Assembly (NCBI RefSeq): GCF_038002825.1
Contig: NZ_JBBODF010000001.1
Coordinates: 3,038,001 to 3,102,000 of the forward strand
Reading direction: 5' to 3'
Length of the DNA stretch: 64,000 nucleotides
Origin: Paenibacillus sp. FSL H8-0048
Lineage (GTDB): Bacteria > Bacillota > Bacilli > Paenibacillales > Paenibacillaceae
Part shown: piece by piece, positions 1 to 8,321 of the stretch
Position numbering within the stretch: position 1 is the first letter of the stretch
How the letters are laid out: the number at the start of each line of letters is the position of its first letter
The notes under the pieces: generated by a model
The model's input: only the letters and a program-made list of their open reading frames with translations
Database searches by the model: none
Told to the model about the DNA's origin: nothing
Made by a program: the position numbers and the translations under genes

Positions 1-32
1 CTCTTTTAGCCGGACTATCGGAGGGACATGAT

Positions 33-560
33 ATGAGACCTTTATTCAAGAAACTGCATCTCCTGGAGCAGCGGGTGTTTCAATGGATTAACGGACGGAT
101 GCACAATCCGTTTCTGAACTTCTGGCTCTTCTACCTCACTCATCTCGGAGGTGCAACAAGCGCGATCGGCATCAATCTTCTGGTCTGGGCAATATGCCCG
201 CAGCCATGGAGAACTACAGGACTGCAAGCGCTGGCCGCGCTGGCGATAAGCCATGTGCCCGTCGCTATCGCCAAAAAGCTCTACCCGCGCCTGCGGCCTT
301 ATCTGGCCCTGCCGGACACCAATACGTTCCGTAATCCGCTTAAGGATCATTCTTTTCCTTCAGGCCATACGACCGCTATCTTCGCCTCAACGGTTCCTTA
401 TATGATAGCCTACCCTGTCCTGACTGCGGTTCTGCTTCCTCTGGCCTGCACAGTGGGCTTCTCCCGGATCTACCTCGGACTGCATTATCCGTCTGATGTC
501 CTGGCTGGAGCAGTCATTGGGTCTGGAGTCGCAGCCGGTACGCTTGCCCTCTGGATATGA
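33..560 (+). CDS. PAP2-family membrane phosphatase
   Basis: This 175-residue integral membrane protein carries the type-2 phosphatidic acid phosphatase signature: K81-x6-R88-P89, then PSGH at 109-112, then S144-R145 followed by H151-YPSD. These residues form the phosphatase pocket that hydrolyses lipid phosphates or undecaprenyl pyrophosphate. Hydrophobic stretches around 28-55, 63-80 and 115-175 fit a small PAP2 protein. An upstream GGAGGGA supports the ATG. A glycolipid-type glycosyltransferase follows 22 nt downstream, so a role in lipid metabolism is plausible. The exact substrate (phosphatidate, phosphatidylglycerophosphate or undecaprenyl-PP) cannot be read from the sequence. Confidence 0.9.
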   Translation: MRPLFKKLHLLEQRVFQWINGRMHNPFLNFWLFYLTHLGGATSAIGINLLVWAICPQPWRTTGLQALAALAISHVPVAIAKKLYPRLRPYLALPDTNTFRNPLKDHSFPSGHTTAIFASTVPYMIAYPVLTAVLLPLACTVGFSRIYLGLHYPSDVLAGAVIGSGVAAGTLALWI

Positions 561-582
561 TGCCTGAGAAGCGCGCCGGCCA

Positions 583-1755
583 GTGAATACCTCTAGGGAA
601 CAGGTGAACTATACATTGCGCAAAAAAAGAATATTATTGCTGTCGGAGGGCTTCGGTGCCGGGCATACCCAGGCTGCATATGCGCTGTCGAGCAGCCTGC
701 GGAAGCTGTCTCCGGAGGTGCAGACCAAGGTGCTGGAGCTGGGAAGCTTCCTGAATCCCAAGGTGGCCCCGCTGATTGTCTCGGCCTACCGCAAGACGGT
801 CACCTCCCAGCCCCGGCTGATGGGCTATGTGTACCGTCACCAGAAATCATTCAATCGTCTTACCACACTTGCCCTGCACCACTTGTTTTATACGCATGCC
901 CAAAATATTGTGAAGCAGCTGAAGCCGGACATTATCGTCTGCACCCACTTCATTCCCGGCGCTGTTATCTCACGCCTGAAACGGCTTCACCCGCCGCTCA
1001 AGGCCCCGCTGATTACGGTCATTACGGATTATGACGCCCATGGCAGCTGGATCAGCCCGCAGGTCGACCGCTATCTGGTATCCACCCCCGAGGTCAAGGC
1101 GAAGCTGCGCCGCCGGGGCGTTGCCGCCTTCAAAATCCGGGTAACCGGTATCCCTGTACACCCGAGCTTCTGGGAGCAGCACGGACGGGAAGACATTCAA
1201 GAGCAGTTCAAGCTGCTGAATATTCCAACGGTCATGGTTATGGGCGGTGGATGGGGCATGATGAATGACGAAGTAGTGAACGCGGCCCTGGCCGGATGGC
1301 GGGACAAGGTGCAGATTGTGTTCTGCCTCGGCCAGAACGGCAAGCTGCTGCAGGAGATGAAGCAGGACACGCGGTTCAGGCATCCCAACATCAGGCTGCT
1401 GGGCTTCACCCGGGAGATTGACAAGCTGATGGAGGTGTCCGACCTGCTGGTCACCAAGCCGGGTGGCATGACCTGCAGCGAAGGCTTGGCCAAGGGCATT
1501 CCAATGCTCTTCCATTCGCCGCTGCCGGGCCAGGAAGAAGAGAACTGCCGTTACTTCACTGACGCCGGCTTGGGGGAGCCGATCAGCTCCCTCGATGTAG
1601 TTGACCGGTGGATGGAGCGGCTGCTGAATGATTACGGAAATGTCCGTGCGGCGCGCAAAGCTCATCTGGAGGCTATCTCCAGGTACAACCCGCTGCAAAG
1701 CGCCCAAAGCATTATTGATATGCTGGATAAACCGCGCGCAGAACATGGAAAGTAG
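583..1755 (+). CDS. MGDG synthase/UgtP-like glycosyltransferase
   Basis: A 390-residue GT-B glycosyltransferase of the diacylglycerol glucosyltransferase/MurG-like group. The N-terminal half begins KRILLLSEGFGAGHTQAA, typical of the MGDG-synthase N-domain. The C-terminal half holds a glycine-rich MVMGGGWGMM segment and the nucleotide-sugar signature KPGGMTCSEGLAKG near residues 300-315. It probably transfers a sugar from UDP-sugar to a membrane lipid at the cytoplasmic face, matching the adjacent PAP2 phosphatase. The start is uncertain: GTG 583 has a weak ribosome site, while in-frame GTG 604 lies just after AGGGAA. Confidence 0.85.
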   Translation: MNTSREQVNYTLRKKRILLLSEGFGAGHTQAAYALSSSLRKLSPEVQTKVLELGSFLNPKVAPLIVSAYRKTVTSQPRLMGYVYRHQKSFNRLTTLALHHLFYTHAQNIVKQLKPDIIVCTHFIPGAVISRLKRLHPPLKAPLITVITDYDAHGSWISPQVDRYLVSTPEVKAKLRRRGVAAFKIRVTGIPVHPSFWEQHGREDIQEQFKLLNIPTVMVMGGGWGMMNDEVVNAALAGWRDKVQIVFCLGQNGKLLQEMKQDTRFRHPNIRLLGFTREIDKLMEVSDLLVTKPGGMTCSEGLAKGIPMLFHSPLPGQEEENCRYFTDAGLGEPISSLDVVDRWMERLLNDYGNVRAARKAHLEAISRYNPLQSAQSIIDMLDKPRAEHGK

Positions 1756-1773
1756 AGAACTAAAATGGAACGC

Positions 1774-1811
1774 AAAAGGCAGTCCGGTATGAATGAACCG
1801 GACTGCCTTTT
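1774..1811. terminator. Bidirectional rho-independent terminator
   Basis: A perfect 14-bp inverted repeat (arm AAAAGGCAGTCCGG, 10-nt loop) sits between the convergent glycosyltransferase and trmB. The A-tract on one side and T-tract on the other let it work in both directions. Confidence 0.9.
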
Positions 1812-1834
1812 GCTGTAATAACCGGTAATGCAGC

Positions 1835-2551
1835 CTAGAGCCGGTACTTGTCCAGACGGGTGGCCTGATATTGCTTCAGCGCCTCATTTCCGACAATCGC
1901 CTCGCAGCGGTGAATATTCACACCGCGGCCATAGAACTTGGTCTCATATTCGGTCATTACATGCTCTTCGTTAATCACGCCGCCCTCATGCAGGTCAAGG
2001 GAAATATTCTTCATCTGCAGACCGTAGTCCGCAAAGGCATTAAGCGAGAATTCAAACAGGCTGCGGGAATCCGTCTTTAAATGGATCTCACCGAGCGGAC
2101 TAAGCAGCCCGCGGTATTTATCCAGAAAACGCGGATGCGTCAGACGGCGGCGGGCATGCTTGCTTTTCGGCCAGGGATCACTGAAGTTGAGATAGATCCG
2201 TTCCAGCTCCCCCGGAGCGAACACTTCCTCTGCGTAATCGATATTGGCCAGTGCCACTCTCACGTTCGGCGGTGTCTCTTCACCTGCCGGCTCCCATACA
2301 TTCCGGGCCTTCTCGGCGGCGCGCCGCACCAGCTCGTCATACATATCCACGCCGATGAAATTAATCTCCGGGTATTTGAAGCTCATTTGACTGATAAACT
2401 GCCCCTTGCCCATTCCGAATTCCACATGAATCGGATGGTCATTGCCGAACAATTCGGACCAGCGCCCCTTCAGGCTGCGTGGTTCCAGGATGACCAGATC
2501 GGTCTGCTCCTCAAGACTTTCACGTATTCCTTTTCTTCCGCGTAAACGCAT
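1835..2551 (-). CDS. trmB: tRNA (guanine-46-N7)-methyltransferase
   Basis: A 238-residue SAM-dependent methyltransferase that makes m7G46 in the variable loop of tRNA. It shows the SAM-binding motif FGMGKGQFI followed by FIGVDMYDEL, and the TrmB hallmark NFSDPWPKSKHARRRLTH. Length and order match bacterial TrmB. The ATG is preceded by GGAGGAG with ideal spacing. It appears monocistronic, with a shared terminator downstream. Confidence 0.95.
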   Translation of the reverse strand: MRLRGRKGIRESLEEQTDLVILEPRSLKGRWSELFGNDHPIHVEFGMGKGQFISQMSFKYPEINFIGVDMYDELVRRAAEKARNVWEPAGEETPPNVRVALANIDYAEEVFAPGELERIYLNFSDPWPKSKHARRRLTHPRFLDKYRGLLSPLGEIHLKTDSRSLFEFSLNAFADYGLQMKNISLDLHEGGVINEEHVMTEYETKFYGRGVNIHRCEAIVGNEALKQYQATRLDKYRL

Positions 2552-2752
2552 AGGTACTCCTCCGCTTATCTCTTATTGCCTTATCTGTGAATAGGATAAC
2601 TGCCACTTGCAATATTGTGCCGAACTTACCGGCAAAAGTAAAGGGATTTCAGCAAAAGAAAAGGAACTTCCGTCCCGCCCCTGTTAGGACTGGTCGAAAG
2701 TTCCGTGCGTGTTGTATCTGCATTACCGGCCCGCCGTTCAGCGGACTGCCAT

Positions 2753-2926
2753 TTATTTATCGAACTCGAAGGTCTTCTCGAACGCATTGCGGATCTTCCG
2801 CTGCGCTTCTGTCTTGATCTTGTGGTTGCCGTTGAATTCTACGCCTGTCAGGGCAAGAGCTTCATCGGGAGTCAGCTGCACATCAATCGAACCTTTGTTA
2901 TCAGCAAATACCGTTGGAGAATTCAT
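2753..2926 (-). CDS. Small conserved-looking protein, unknown function
   Basis: A 57-residue protein beginning MNSPTVFADNKG and ending in a basic/aromatic helix (RKIRNAFEKTFEFDK). I do not recognise the family. The ATG at 2926 is preferred over an in-frame GTG nine bases upstream, because that GTG lies inside the ribosome site AGAGGTGA that sits six bases before the ATG. A textbook sigma-A promoter lies upstream (3024-3052), which supports a real, independently expressed gene with an 85-90 nt leader. Confidence 0.7.
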   Translation of the reverse strand: MNSPTVFADNKGSIDVQLTPDEALALTGVEFNGNHKIKTEAQRKIRNAFEKTFEFDK

Positions 2927-3023
2927 CGTTATCACCTCTAAGGTTTAGTATGGACCGGACGACACGAAATTATGAATTCAAGCATATGATTGTGGTTGCT
3001 GCAGCGGCTTTTTTAACACTTTA

Positions 3024-3052
3024 AATATAACATAATGTGTAAGCATTTTCAA
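3024..3052 (-). promoter_or_regulatory. Sigma-A promoter for the small gene at 2753-2926
   Basis: On the minus strand, TTGAAA is followed after exactly 17 bp by TATATT. Both hexamers are close to consensus and precede the strong ribosome site of the 57-residue gene. Confidence 0.75.
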
Positions 3053-3139
3053 GCCAAATGGCGGTAATTCACAGCCTATTTTCAGTTTTTTTTCGGCGGA
3101 TTTCCGGGAGGGATTGTTACGTTCATCACGGATTTTTGA

Positions 3140-3145
3140 TACAAT
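3140..3145 (+). promoter_or_regulatory. Extended -10 element upstream of mnmL
   Basis: TGATACAAT is an extended -10 (TGnTACAAT) 26 bp before the mnmL ATG. No good -35 is present at 17 bp; TTGTTA lies about 20 bp upstream, so the extended -10 may carry recognition. Confidence 0.55.
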
Positions 3146-3171
3146 GGGAAGGTTAATGAAAGGAGCTGCAC

Positions 3172-4128
3172 ATGTCTAATCTTCAACAGGCCTCCTCTCC
3201 GCTTCTGTGGGGGGATAAACGGTTCCATACCTGGAACTACGAAATGCGCGGGCAGATGGATACCAAGGTGTTCAAGGTCATGCTCGATGCGGGCTTCACC
3301 TGTCCGAACCGTGACGGTACCATCGCCAAAGGAGGCTGTACGTTCTGCAGTGCCAGAGGGTCAGGCGATTTCGCCGGAAGCCGCCGGGATGATCTGGTCA
3401 CCCAATTCAACCATATCCGCGACCGCCAGCATCAGAAATGGCCGAATGCCAAATATATCGGCTACTTCCAGGCCTATACCAATACGTATGCTCCCGTCGA
3501 GGAGCTAAGGGAATATTATGAAGTCATTTTGCAGCAGCCCGGGGTTGTCGGCCTAGCCATTGCCACCCGGCCGGACTGCCTCCCGGATGATGTAGTCGAG
3601 TATCTCGCGGAGCTGAACCAGCGCACGTATCTATGGGTGGAGATGGGGCTTCAGACCATTCATCAGTCTACCTCGGATCTGATTAACCGCGCAGATGATA
3701 CCGCCTGCTATACTGAAGCTGTTGCCAAGCTCCGGCGGCACGGCATCCGTGTGTGTACCCACATCATTCACGGGCTTCCGCAGGAAACGCATGAGATGAT
3801 GCTGGAGACTGTAGCTGCTGTAGCTAATATGGGGGTTCAGGGAATCAAAATCCACCTGCTTCACCTCATGCGCAAAACGCCGATGGTGAAGCAGTACGAA
3901 GCCGGGCTGCTGAGGTTCCTGGAGCAGGATGAGTATGTGAAGCTCATCGCCGATTCGCTGGAAATTCTGCCGCCGGACATGATTGTCCACCGGCTGACCG
4001 GTGATGCCCCGCGCGATGCTCTGATCGGCCCGATGTGGAGCCTCAAGAAGTGGGAAGTGCTGAATGCCATTGACCATGAACTGGTTGCCAGGGATACCTG
4101 GCAGGGTAAGTACTGGAGGAAGGGCTGA
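3172..4128 (+). CDS. mnmL: Radical SAM protein of the YtqA/MnmL family
   Basis: A 318-residue TIGR01212-type radical SAM protein. The cluster cysteines are C44, C56 and C59 in CPNRDGTIAKGGCTFC, the Elp3-like arrangement of this family. In Bacillus subtilis the YtqA protein, renamed MnmL, takes part in converting cmnm5s2U to the aminomethyl form at the tRNA wobble position. The next gene, mnmM, overlaps by one base (TGATG), the same operon pairing as in Bacillus. AAAGGAG precedes the ATG. The function is inferred from family and operon. Confidence 0.9.
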   Translation: MSNLQQASSPLLWGDKRFHTWNYEMRGQMDTKVFKVMLDAGFTCPNRDGTIAKGGCTFCSARGSGDFAGSRRDDLVTQFNHIRDRQHQKWPNAKYIGYFQAYTNTYAPVEELREYYEVILQQPGVVGLAIATRPDCLPDDVVEYLAELNQRTYLWVEMGLQTIHQSTSDLINRADDTACYTEAVAKLRRHGIRVCTHIIHGLPQETHEMMLETVAAVANMGVQGIKIHLLHLMRKTPMVKQYEAGLLRFLEQDEYVKLIADSLEILPPDMIVHRLTGDAPRDALIGPMWSLKKWEVLNAIDHELVARDTWQGKYWRKG

Positions 4129-4727
4129 TGGGCTTCCTCTCTGTCCTTAGCTTCGCCCATAAGCTGACCGCTGAGCGGCTCTCGCCGGGCGGACGGGCTA
4201 TCGACGCCACCGTGGGCACCGGCGCCGACACCCTGTTCCTCGCCAGGGCGGCCGGGCCGCGCGGCGGGGTGTACGGGTTCGACATCCAGCCGCAGGCGCT
4301 GGCTCTTGCCGGCGAGCGCCTGCGGCTGGCCCGGGAGGAAGCGCCGGCTGCGCTGGCTCCCGTGACGCTGCTGCAGCAGAGCCATGCAGCCATGGCTGAA
4401 GCCGTTCCGCCCACTTGGCGCGGAACGGTCTCGGCGGTGATGTTCAACCTCGGCTATCTGCCTGCGGGCGATGCCGATAAGACCATCATCACCGAACCGG
4501 CAAGCACGCTGGCCGCGCTGGAGGCGGCGCTTGCGCTGCTTCGCCCGGGCGGGATCATCACGGCCGTGCTGTATCCCGGCCACGAAGGCGGCGGCCGCGA
4601 AGCCGCCGCTGTCGAAGCCTGGGCCGCCGGACTGGCCCAGCAGGACGCGCAGACCATCGTGTACCGGCAGCTTCAGCGCGAGTCTGCACCGTATGTTGTA
4701 GCTATAGAGAAGAGACAAAGGGGCTAG
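4128..4727 (+). CDS. mnmM: tRNA wobble-uridine methyltransferase MnmM (YtqB)
   Basis: A 199-residue class I SAM methyltransferase with motif I DATVGTGADTLFLA and motif IV VMFNLGYLPAGD (NLGYLP replaces the usual NPPY). This is the YtqB type, shown in Bacillus to methylate nm5s2U to mnm5s2U in tRNA. The start ATG overlaps the mnmL stop, implying translational coupling. The coding sequence is distinctly more GC- and alanine-rich than its neighbours, with no other sign of transfer. Confidence 0.88.
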   Translation: MGFLSVLSFAHKLTAERLSPGGRAIDATVGTGADTLFLARAAGPRGGVYGFDIQPQALALAGERLRLAREEAPAALAPVTLLQQSHAAMAEAVPPTWRGTVSAVMFNLGYLPAGDADKTIITEPASTLAALEAALALLRPGGIITAVLYPGHEGGGREAAAVEAWAAGLAQQDAQTIVYRQLQRESAPYVVAIEKRQRG

Positions 4728-4792
4728 CACTTGAAGGCAGCAAACCCTCTATAAGTTAAGATCATTCTATTATCAGGAAGGAAGATGTTGTA

Positions 4793-5761
4793 ATGACGAA
4801 ACCATATCCTCTGAAATTTCAGCCGGAATTCAAAGAACGTGTCTGGGGAGGCCGGGCGCTGGAGAAATTTGGCCTGAATCTGCCGGAAGGCCATATCGGC
4901 GAAGGCTGGATGATTGCCGATCATCCGAACGGCACCTCCTCTGTAGTCAACGGCGAGCTGGCCGGACAAGGCCTGGATGCCATCCGTGAGCAGTTCGGGC
5001 ACGAGTGGTTCGGCAGCAAGGGAACTACGGAAGAAGGCGGAAGATTCCCGCTGCTGATCAAGCTGCTGGATTGCAACGACAACCTCTCCGTACAGGTACA
5101 CCCTACGGATGATTATGCCGGACTTCCCAAGGGTGAGCTGGGCAAAACCGAAATGTGGTACGTGCTCGACGCCAAGCCAGGCGCCAAAATCATCTACGGC
5201 CTCAAGGAAGGCGTCACCCGCGAGATGCTGAAGGACGCGCTGGAGAACGGAACGGTTATGGACAGCCTGCAGGAAGTGACTGTAGCTGCCGGTGACTCCT
5301 TCTATATCCCTGCCGGGACTGTACATGCATTGTGTGCAGGTGTCGTTGTAGCGGAGATCCAGCAGAACTCAGACACTACATACCGGATTTACGATTATGA
5401 CCGTCCGGGTCTGGACGGGAAGCCGCGCGAGCTGCATATCGAGGATTCCCTGAATGTGACTGCCTATGAGGGGGCAGGCGCAACTTCGATGAAGACAGAT
5501 GGTGCCGTAGCCGGGGAATGGCTTAGAATGGCCTCCTCTCCTTATTTTATTGTGGAAAAAGGACTGGTATCCGGCGAATGGCAGCTCGCCACCACGGATG
5601 ACAGCTTCACCATTCTGGTAATCTGCGAGGGCAGCGGCCATCTGATCTGGGAGGGCGGCTCCCAGCCTTATGCGGCTGGCGAATGTTATCTGCTTCCGTC
5701 AAGCCTGGGCGCTTACAGCATTGAAGGACAGTCTGCCGTCCTGCGCTCTTATCTGCCTTAA
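4793..5761 (+). CDS. manA: Class I mannose-6-phosphate isomerase
   Basis: A 322-residue short, Bacillus-type phosphomannose isomerase that interconverts mannose-6-P and fructose-6-P. Zinc-site segments are QVHPTDDYA, GKTEMWYVL and YIPAGTVHAL, followed by the family segment AEIQQNSDTTYRIYDYDR. The N-terminal FKERVWGGRAL is also characteristic. It lies 65 bp after mnmM with its own GGAAGG ribosome site. No mannose transport genes are adjacent, so it probably serves general sugar-phosphate metabolism. Confidence 0.93.
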   Translation: MTKPYPLKFQPEFKERVWGGRALEKFGLNLPEGHIGEGWMIADHPNGTSSVVNGELAGQGLDAIREQFGHEWFGSKGTTEEGGRFPLLIKLLDCNDNLSVQVHPTDDYAGLPKGELGKTEMWYVLDAKPGAKIIYGLKEGVTREMLKDALENGTVMDSLQEVTVAAGDSFYIPAGTVHALCAGVVVAEIQQNSDTTYRIYDYDRPGLDGKPRELHIEDSLNVTAYEGAGATSMKTDGAVAGEWLRMASSPYFIVEKGLVSGEWQLATTDDSFTILVICEGSGHLIWEGGSQPYAAGECYLLPSSLGAYSIEGQSAVLRSYLP

Positions 5762-5848
5762 GCAGCCGGACTGCGTTTCACTTGGATCAGAAGCAACAGG
5801 TACTCTTTACGCTAGGAATGCTGAATTTCACTTTCAGGAGGACAGGCG

Positions 5849-6811
5849 ATGACTGAGAACACTTTTACCATGACTGATCCCTTAGATGTCAAAATCCATG
5901 TCTATGAATGGCTGCCTGAGGCGGGAACGGAGATCCGGGGGATTGTGCAGATAGCACACGGTATGTGTGAAACGGCTGCGCGGTATGCCCGGTTCGCTTC
6001 GGCGCTCACCGCAGCCGGTTATGCTGTGTATGCCAATGACCACCGGGGACATGGCCTTACCGCCGGCAGAGTCAATCTGCTCGGCGACAGCGGGGAGAAC
6101 GGCTTCTACTGGATGCGGCGCAATCTTCTTCAGCTTGCAGAGCTCGCCTGCTCCCGGCATGAGCACATGCCTATCTTCCTGTTCGCGCACAGCATGGGCT
6201 CCTTTCTGGCACAGAAGCTGATGTGCGAGGAAGGCCATGAGATCTATAGCGGCTTCATCCTCAGCGGCACCAATGGTCCCCGGGGCATGCTGCAGCTGGC
6301 GGAATCCCTGTCGAAGCTGCAGTTAAGGCTCCAGGGAGACCACCACCGCAGCGTGTTAATGAACGGAATTGTGTTTGGCGCATACAACCGCTCCTTCTCT
6401 CCGGTCCGGACGGCTTTTGACTGGCTCAGCAGCGACCCTGAGGAGGTAGACCGCTTCATTGCCGACCCGTATTGCGGAGCGATCTGCACTACCCGCTTCT
6501 TCCGTGATTTCTTCCATATGCTGCGGGAGCTGCATACCAGTTCTACTCTTCAGCATTTATGCAGCGACAAGCCGGTCTACCTGTTCGCAGGCGAGAAGGA
6601 CCCTGTGGGGATGAACGGCCAAGGGGTGATGCGTATGGCTGAGTTATACCGGAAGCAGGGGCTTCAGGATGTAGAATGCAAGCTGTATCCGGGAGGCCGG
6701 CATGAAATGTTAAACGAGGTCAATCGGGACGAGGTCACGGCCGATGTACTGGACTGGCTCGCCCGCCACCTGCCTGCCGAATCCATGCGGCTTCCGCCCA
6801 CGGCGGATTAG
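5849..6811 (+). CDS. Alpha/beta hydrolase, monoacylglycerol lipase-like
   Basis: A 320-residue serine hydrolase of the lysophospholipase/monoglyceride lipase group. Visible elements are the oxyanion segment IAHGMCE, the family motif NDHRGHG, the nucleophile elbow FAHSMGS, an acid in AGEKDPVG and the histidine in GGRHEMLNE, giving a complete triad. There is no signal peptide, so it should be cytosolic. AGGAGG precedes the ATG. The substrate is not defined; lipid or carboxyl esters are likely. Confidence 0.88.
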   Translation: MTENTFTMTDPLDVKIHVYEWLPEAGTEIRGIVQIAHGMCETAARYARFASALTAAGYAVYANDHRGHGLTAGRVNLLGDSGENGFYWMRRNLLQLAELACSRHEHMPIFLFAHSMGSFLAQKLMCEEGHEIYSGFILSGTNGPRGMLQLAESLSKLQLRLQGDHHRSVLMNGIVFGAYNRSFSPVRTAFDWLSSDPEEVDRFIADPYCGAICTTRFFRDFFHMLRELHTSSTLQHLCSDKPVYLFAGEKDPVGMNGQGVMRMAELYRKQGLQDVECKLYPGGRHEMLNEVNRDEVTADVLDWLARHLPAESMRLPPTAD

Positions 6812-6847
6812 TTTTCACAGTCCCCACCAGGGCCGGTGGCATAGAAC

Positions 6848-7015
6848 ACAATGTATAGTGTTTTTCACATATATTTGGGCCGTGTGCCTGCTTACGAGCA
6901 TAATGTATGCTGTTTTTCACATACATTCTGGCCGTGTGCCTGCTAACGAGCATAATGTATGCTGTTTTCCACATACGTTTGGTAGATATGCCTTGTACCA
7001 GCCATTGTATTCGGT
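6848..7015. repeat. Tandem 52-bp hairpin array, 3 copies plus a remnant
   Basis: Units begin AATGTAT at 6850, 6902 and 6954, exactly 52 bp apart; a decayed fourth (ATTGTATTCGG) starts near 7004. Each unit has a hairpin, for example AATGTATG / CATACATT around a T-rich loop, and a conserved spacer containing GCCGTGTGCCTGC. It fills the convergent gap between a plus-strand hydrolase and a minus-strand P-loop gene. No ribosome site or codon bias suggests coding. Confidence 0.85.
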
Positions 7016-7107
7016 TTTAAGCACCGTCCTTTTAAAGGGCGGTACAGTTTCAGTGGGAGATAGAAGGATAAGTTGTCGCGTGAAATATAGAAAATCCATA
7101 TTTCAAC

Positions 7108-7147
7108 AAAAGAGAGGCACTCCGTCAGGTACGGGATGCCTCTCTTT
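7108..7147. terminator. Bidirectional terminator
   Basis: Inverted repeat AAAGAGAGGCA / TGCCTCTCTTT around a 17-nt loop, just downstream of the minus-strand gene at 7160 and at the end of the convergent gap. Confidence 0.85.
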
Positions 7148-7159
7148 GAATTGTGCGGG

Positions 7160-8026
7160 TTAAGAACCCGCCGGGTGATTGCGCCAAGCGACAAGCTTCT
7201 CCTTCAAAACTTGCTTATAGGCCTGGAGCGCATACGCAGAATTATTTACTTTTGTCTTATTCAAGCTTAACAGGTTGTATATGTTATCTTCCAGCTTGCT
7301 TCTGCTCCTAAGTACCTCCAGCGTACCTTCTAAGCCCCGGTTTCCCTGCCTCACCCCATACCCCTGTGTGGTGTAATATTGGATGAACCCTTCTGACCAC
7401 TCCAGGGGTCTCTCGCGGACAGCTTTGCGGAAAGCCTGCTCCAGGTCATCCTGTTCAATAACAATCAGCAGCGGGTTCAACGGCTTAACAATGGCCTCCA
7501 GCTCCTGAATGTAGCTTATCATGTACTCCTCGGCTGCATCGTGCCTGATCATCCCCATAGTCACAGGATTCTGGATAAAACAGCAATCAAACACATACGT
7601 ATCCGGCCCACGCAAGGCCATCTCGGCAAACTGCCGCCACCTTGCTGTAATCAGCTTCCTGTGCTGAGCCAGCGGCAGTTCATATACATCCTTCCCGGCC
7701 AATGTGTCCATCCATTCCTTCGGAAGGAAAGGACCGTGTTCATTTATTATTTTCCGGTATCCGACCAGATAATTGTTGTCTTGACAGGTAGTGTGCGCGC
7801 TTAATACTTCCCCTGAATTCCCGCCGCAGATTCTCGACAGCTCAACATATTCTGCTTGGGTAAGGCAAGCTACGCCCTCATAATCAGCAGGATGATTGAG
7901 ATTTCCTTCCAGGACAAGCTGAGCGCCCATATTCATCTCCGTAAGAATTTCGTAAACCAGTTGAGCCGCTGTAGACTTCCCGTAGCCGGGCAGACCTTCA
8001 ATTAAGACTAATTTCGGTTGTTTCAT
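7160..8026 (-). CDS. P-loop NTPase of unknown function
   Basis: A 288-residue protein with an N-terminal Walker A motif (LIEGLPGYGKST) resembling nucleotide kinases. A second feature is YVFDCCFIQNPVT around residue 135, a possible Walker B-like strand, and later LLIVIEQDD. I cannot assign a family or substrate. The ATG at 8026 is preferred over ATG 8041 because GGGGGA lies eight bases before it and the upstream ATG has no ribosome site. It is probably a single gene ending at the 7108-7147 terminator. Confidence 0.75.
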   Translation of the reverse strand: MKQPKLVLIEGLPGYGKSTAAQLVYEILTEMNMGAQLVLEGNLNHPADYEGVACLTQAEYVELSRICGGNSGEVLSAHTTCQDNNYLVGYRKIINEHGPFLPKEWMDTLAGKDVYELPLAQHRKLITARWRQFAEMALRGPDTYVFDCCFIQNPVTMGMIRHDAAEEYMISYIQELEAIVKPLNPLLIVIEQDDLEQAFRKAVRERPLEWSEGFIQYYTTQGYGVRQGNRGLEGTLEVLRSRSKLEDNIYNLLSLNKTKVNNSAYALQAYKQVLKEKLVAWRNHPAGS

Positions 8027-8097
8027 ATATCGTTCCCCCATTCACTCATTAGGAGGATAAACAGGTTAAGAGCCATAGAGATGCTATTTCCGGCAAC

Positions 8098-8121
8098 AAA
8101 AAAGGATACCCGAAGGTATCC
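8098..8121 (-). terminator. Minus-strand rho-independent terminator
   Basis: GGATACC-TTCG-GGTATCC followed by TTTTTT on the minus strand. The UUCG tetraloop makes a very stable stem. It ends transcription coming from the GNAT-nucleotidyltransferase gene and the short reading frame between them. Confidence 0.88.
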
Positions 8122-8144
8122 GCAGAAGCCGGTGTACGAACCCT

Positions 8145-8282
8145 TCACCCTGCATACCCTGTAAGTTGACAGAAAGACATGCCTAATAGCATAGTGATCT
8201 CCACTATTGCCAGCCCGTCCTTCAGTTCATTCACACTTACAAAGTAATCCACATGATAGGGTCTAAGCTCCTTTATTGGCAT
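8145..8282 (-). CDS. Possible 45-residue small protein or gene remnant
   Basis: A short minus-strand frame starts ATG at 8282 and ends TGA at 8145, between the GNAT-nucleotidyltransferase gene and its terminator. Its product begins MPIKELRPYHVDYF and has a mildly hydrophobic C-terminal half (ITMLLGMSFCQLTGYAG). The ribosome site is weak (AAAGAG only a base or two upstream). The composition looks protein-like, so it may be a real small protein, or the decayed tail of a longer gene. I recognise no family. Confidence 0.3.
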   Translation of the reverse strand: MPIKELRPYHVDYFVSVNELKDGLAIVEITMLLGMSFCQLTGYAG

Positions 8283-8321
8283 CTCTTTATTGATCGTAAC
8301 ATTGGAGCAGGTTTAATTCAA

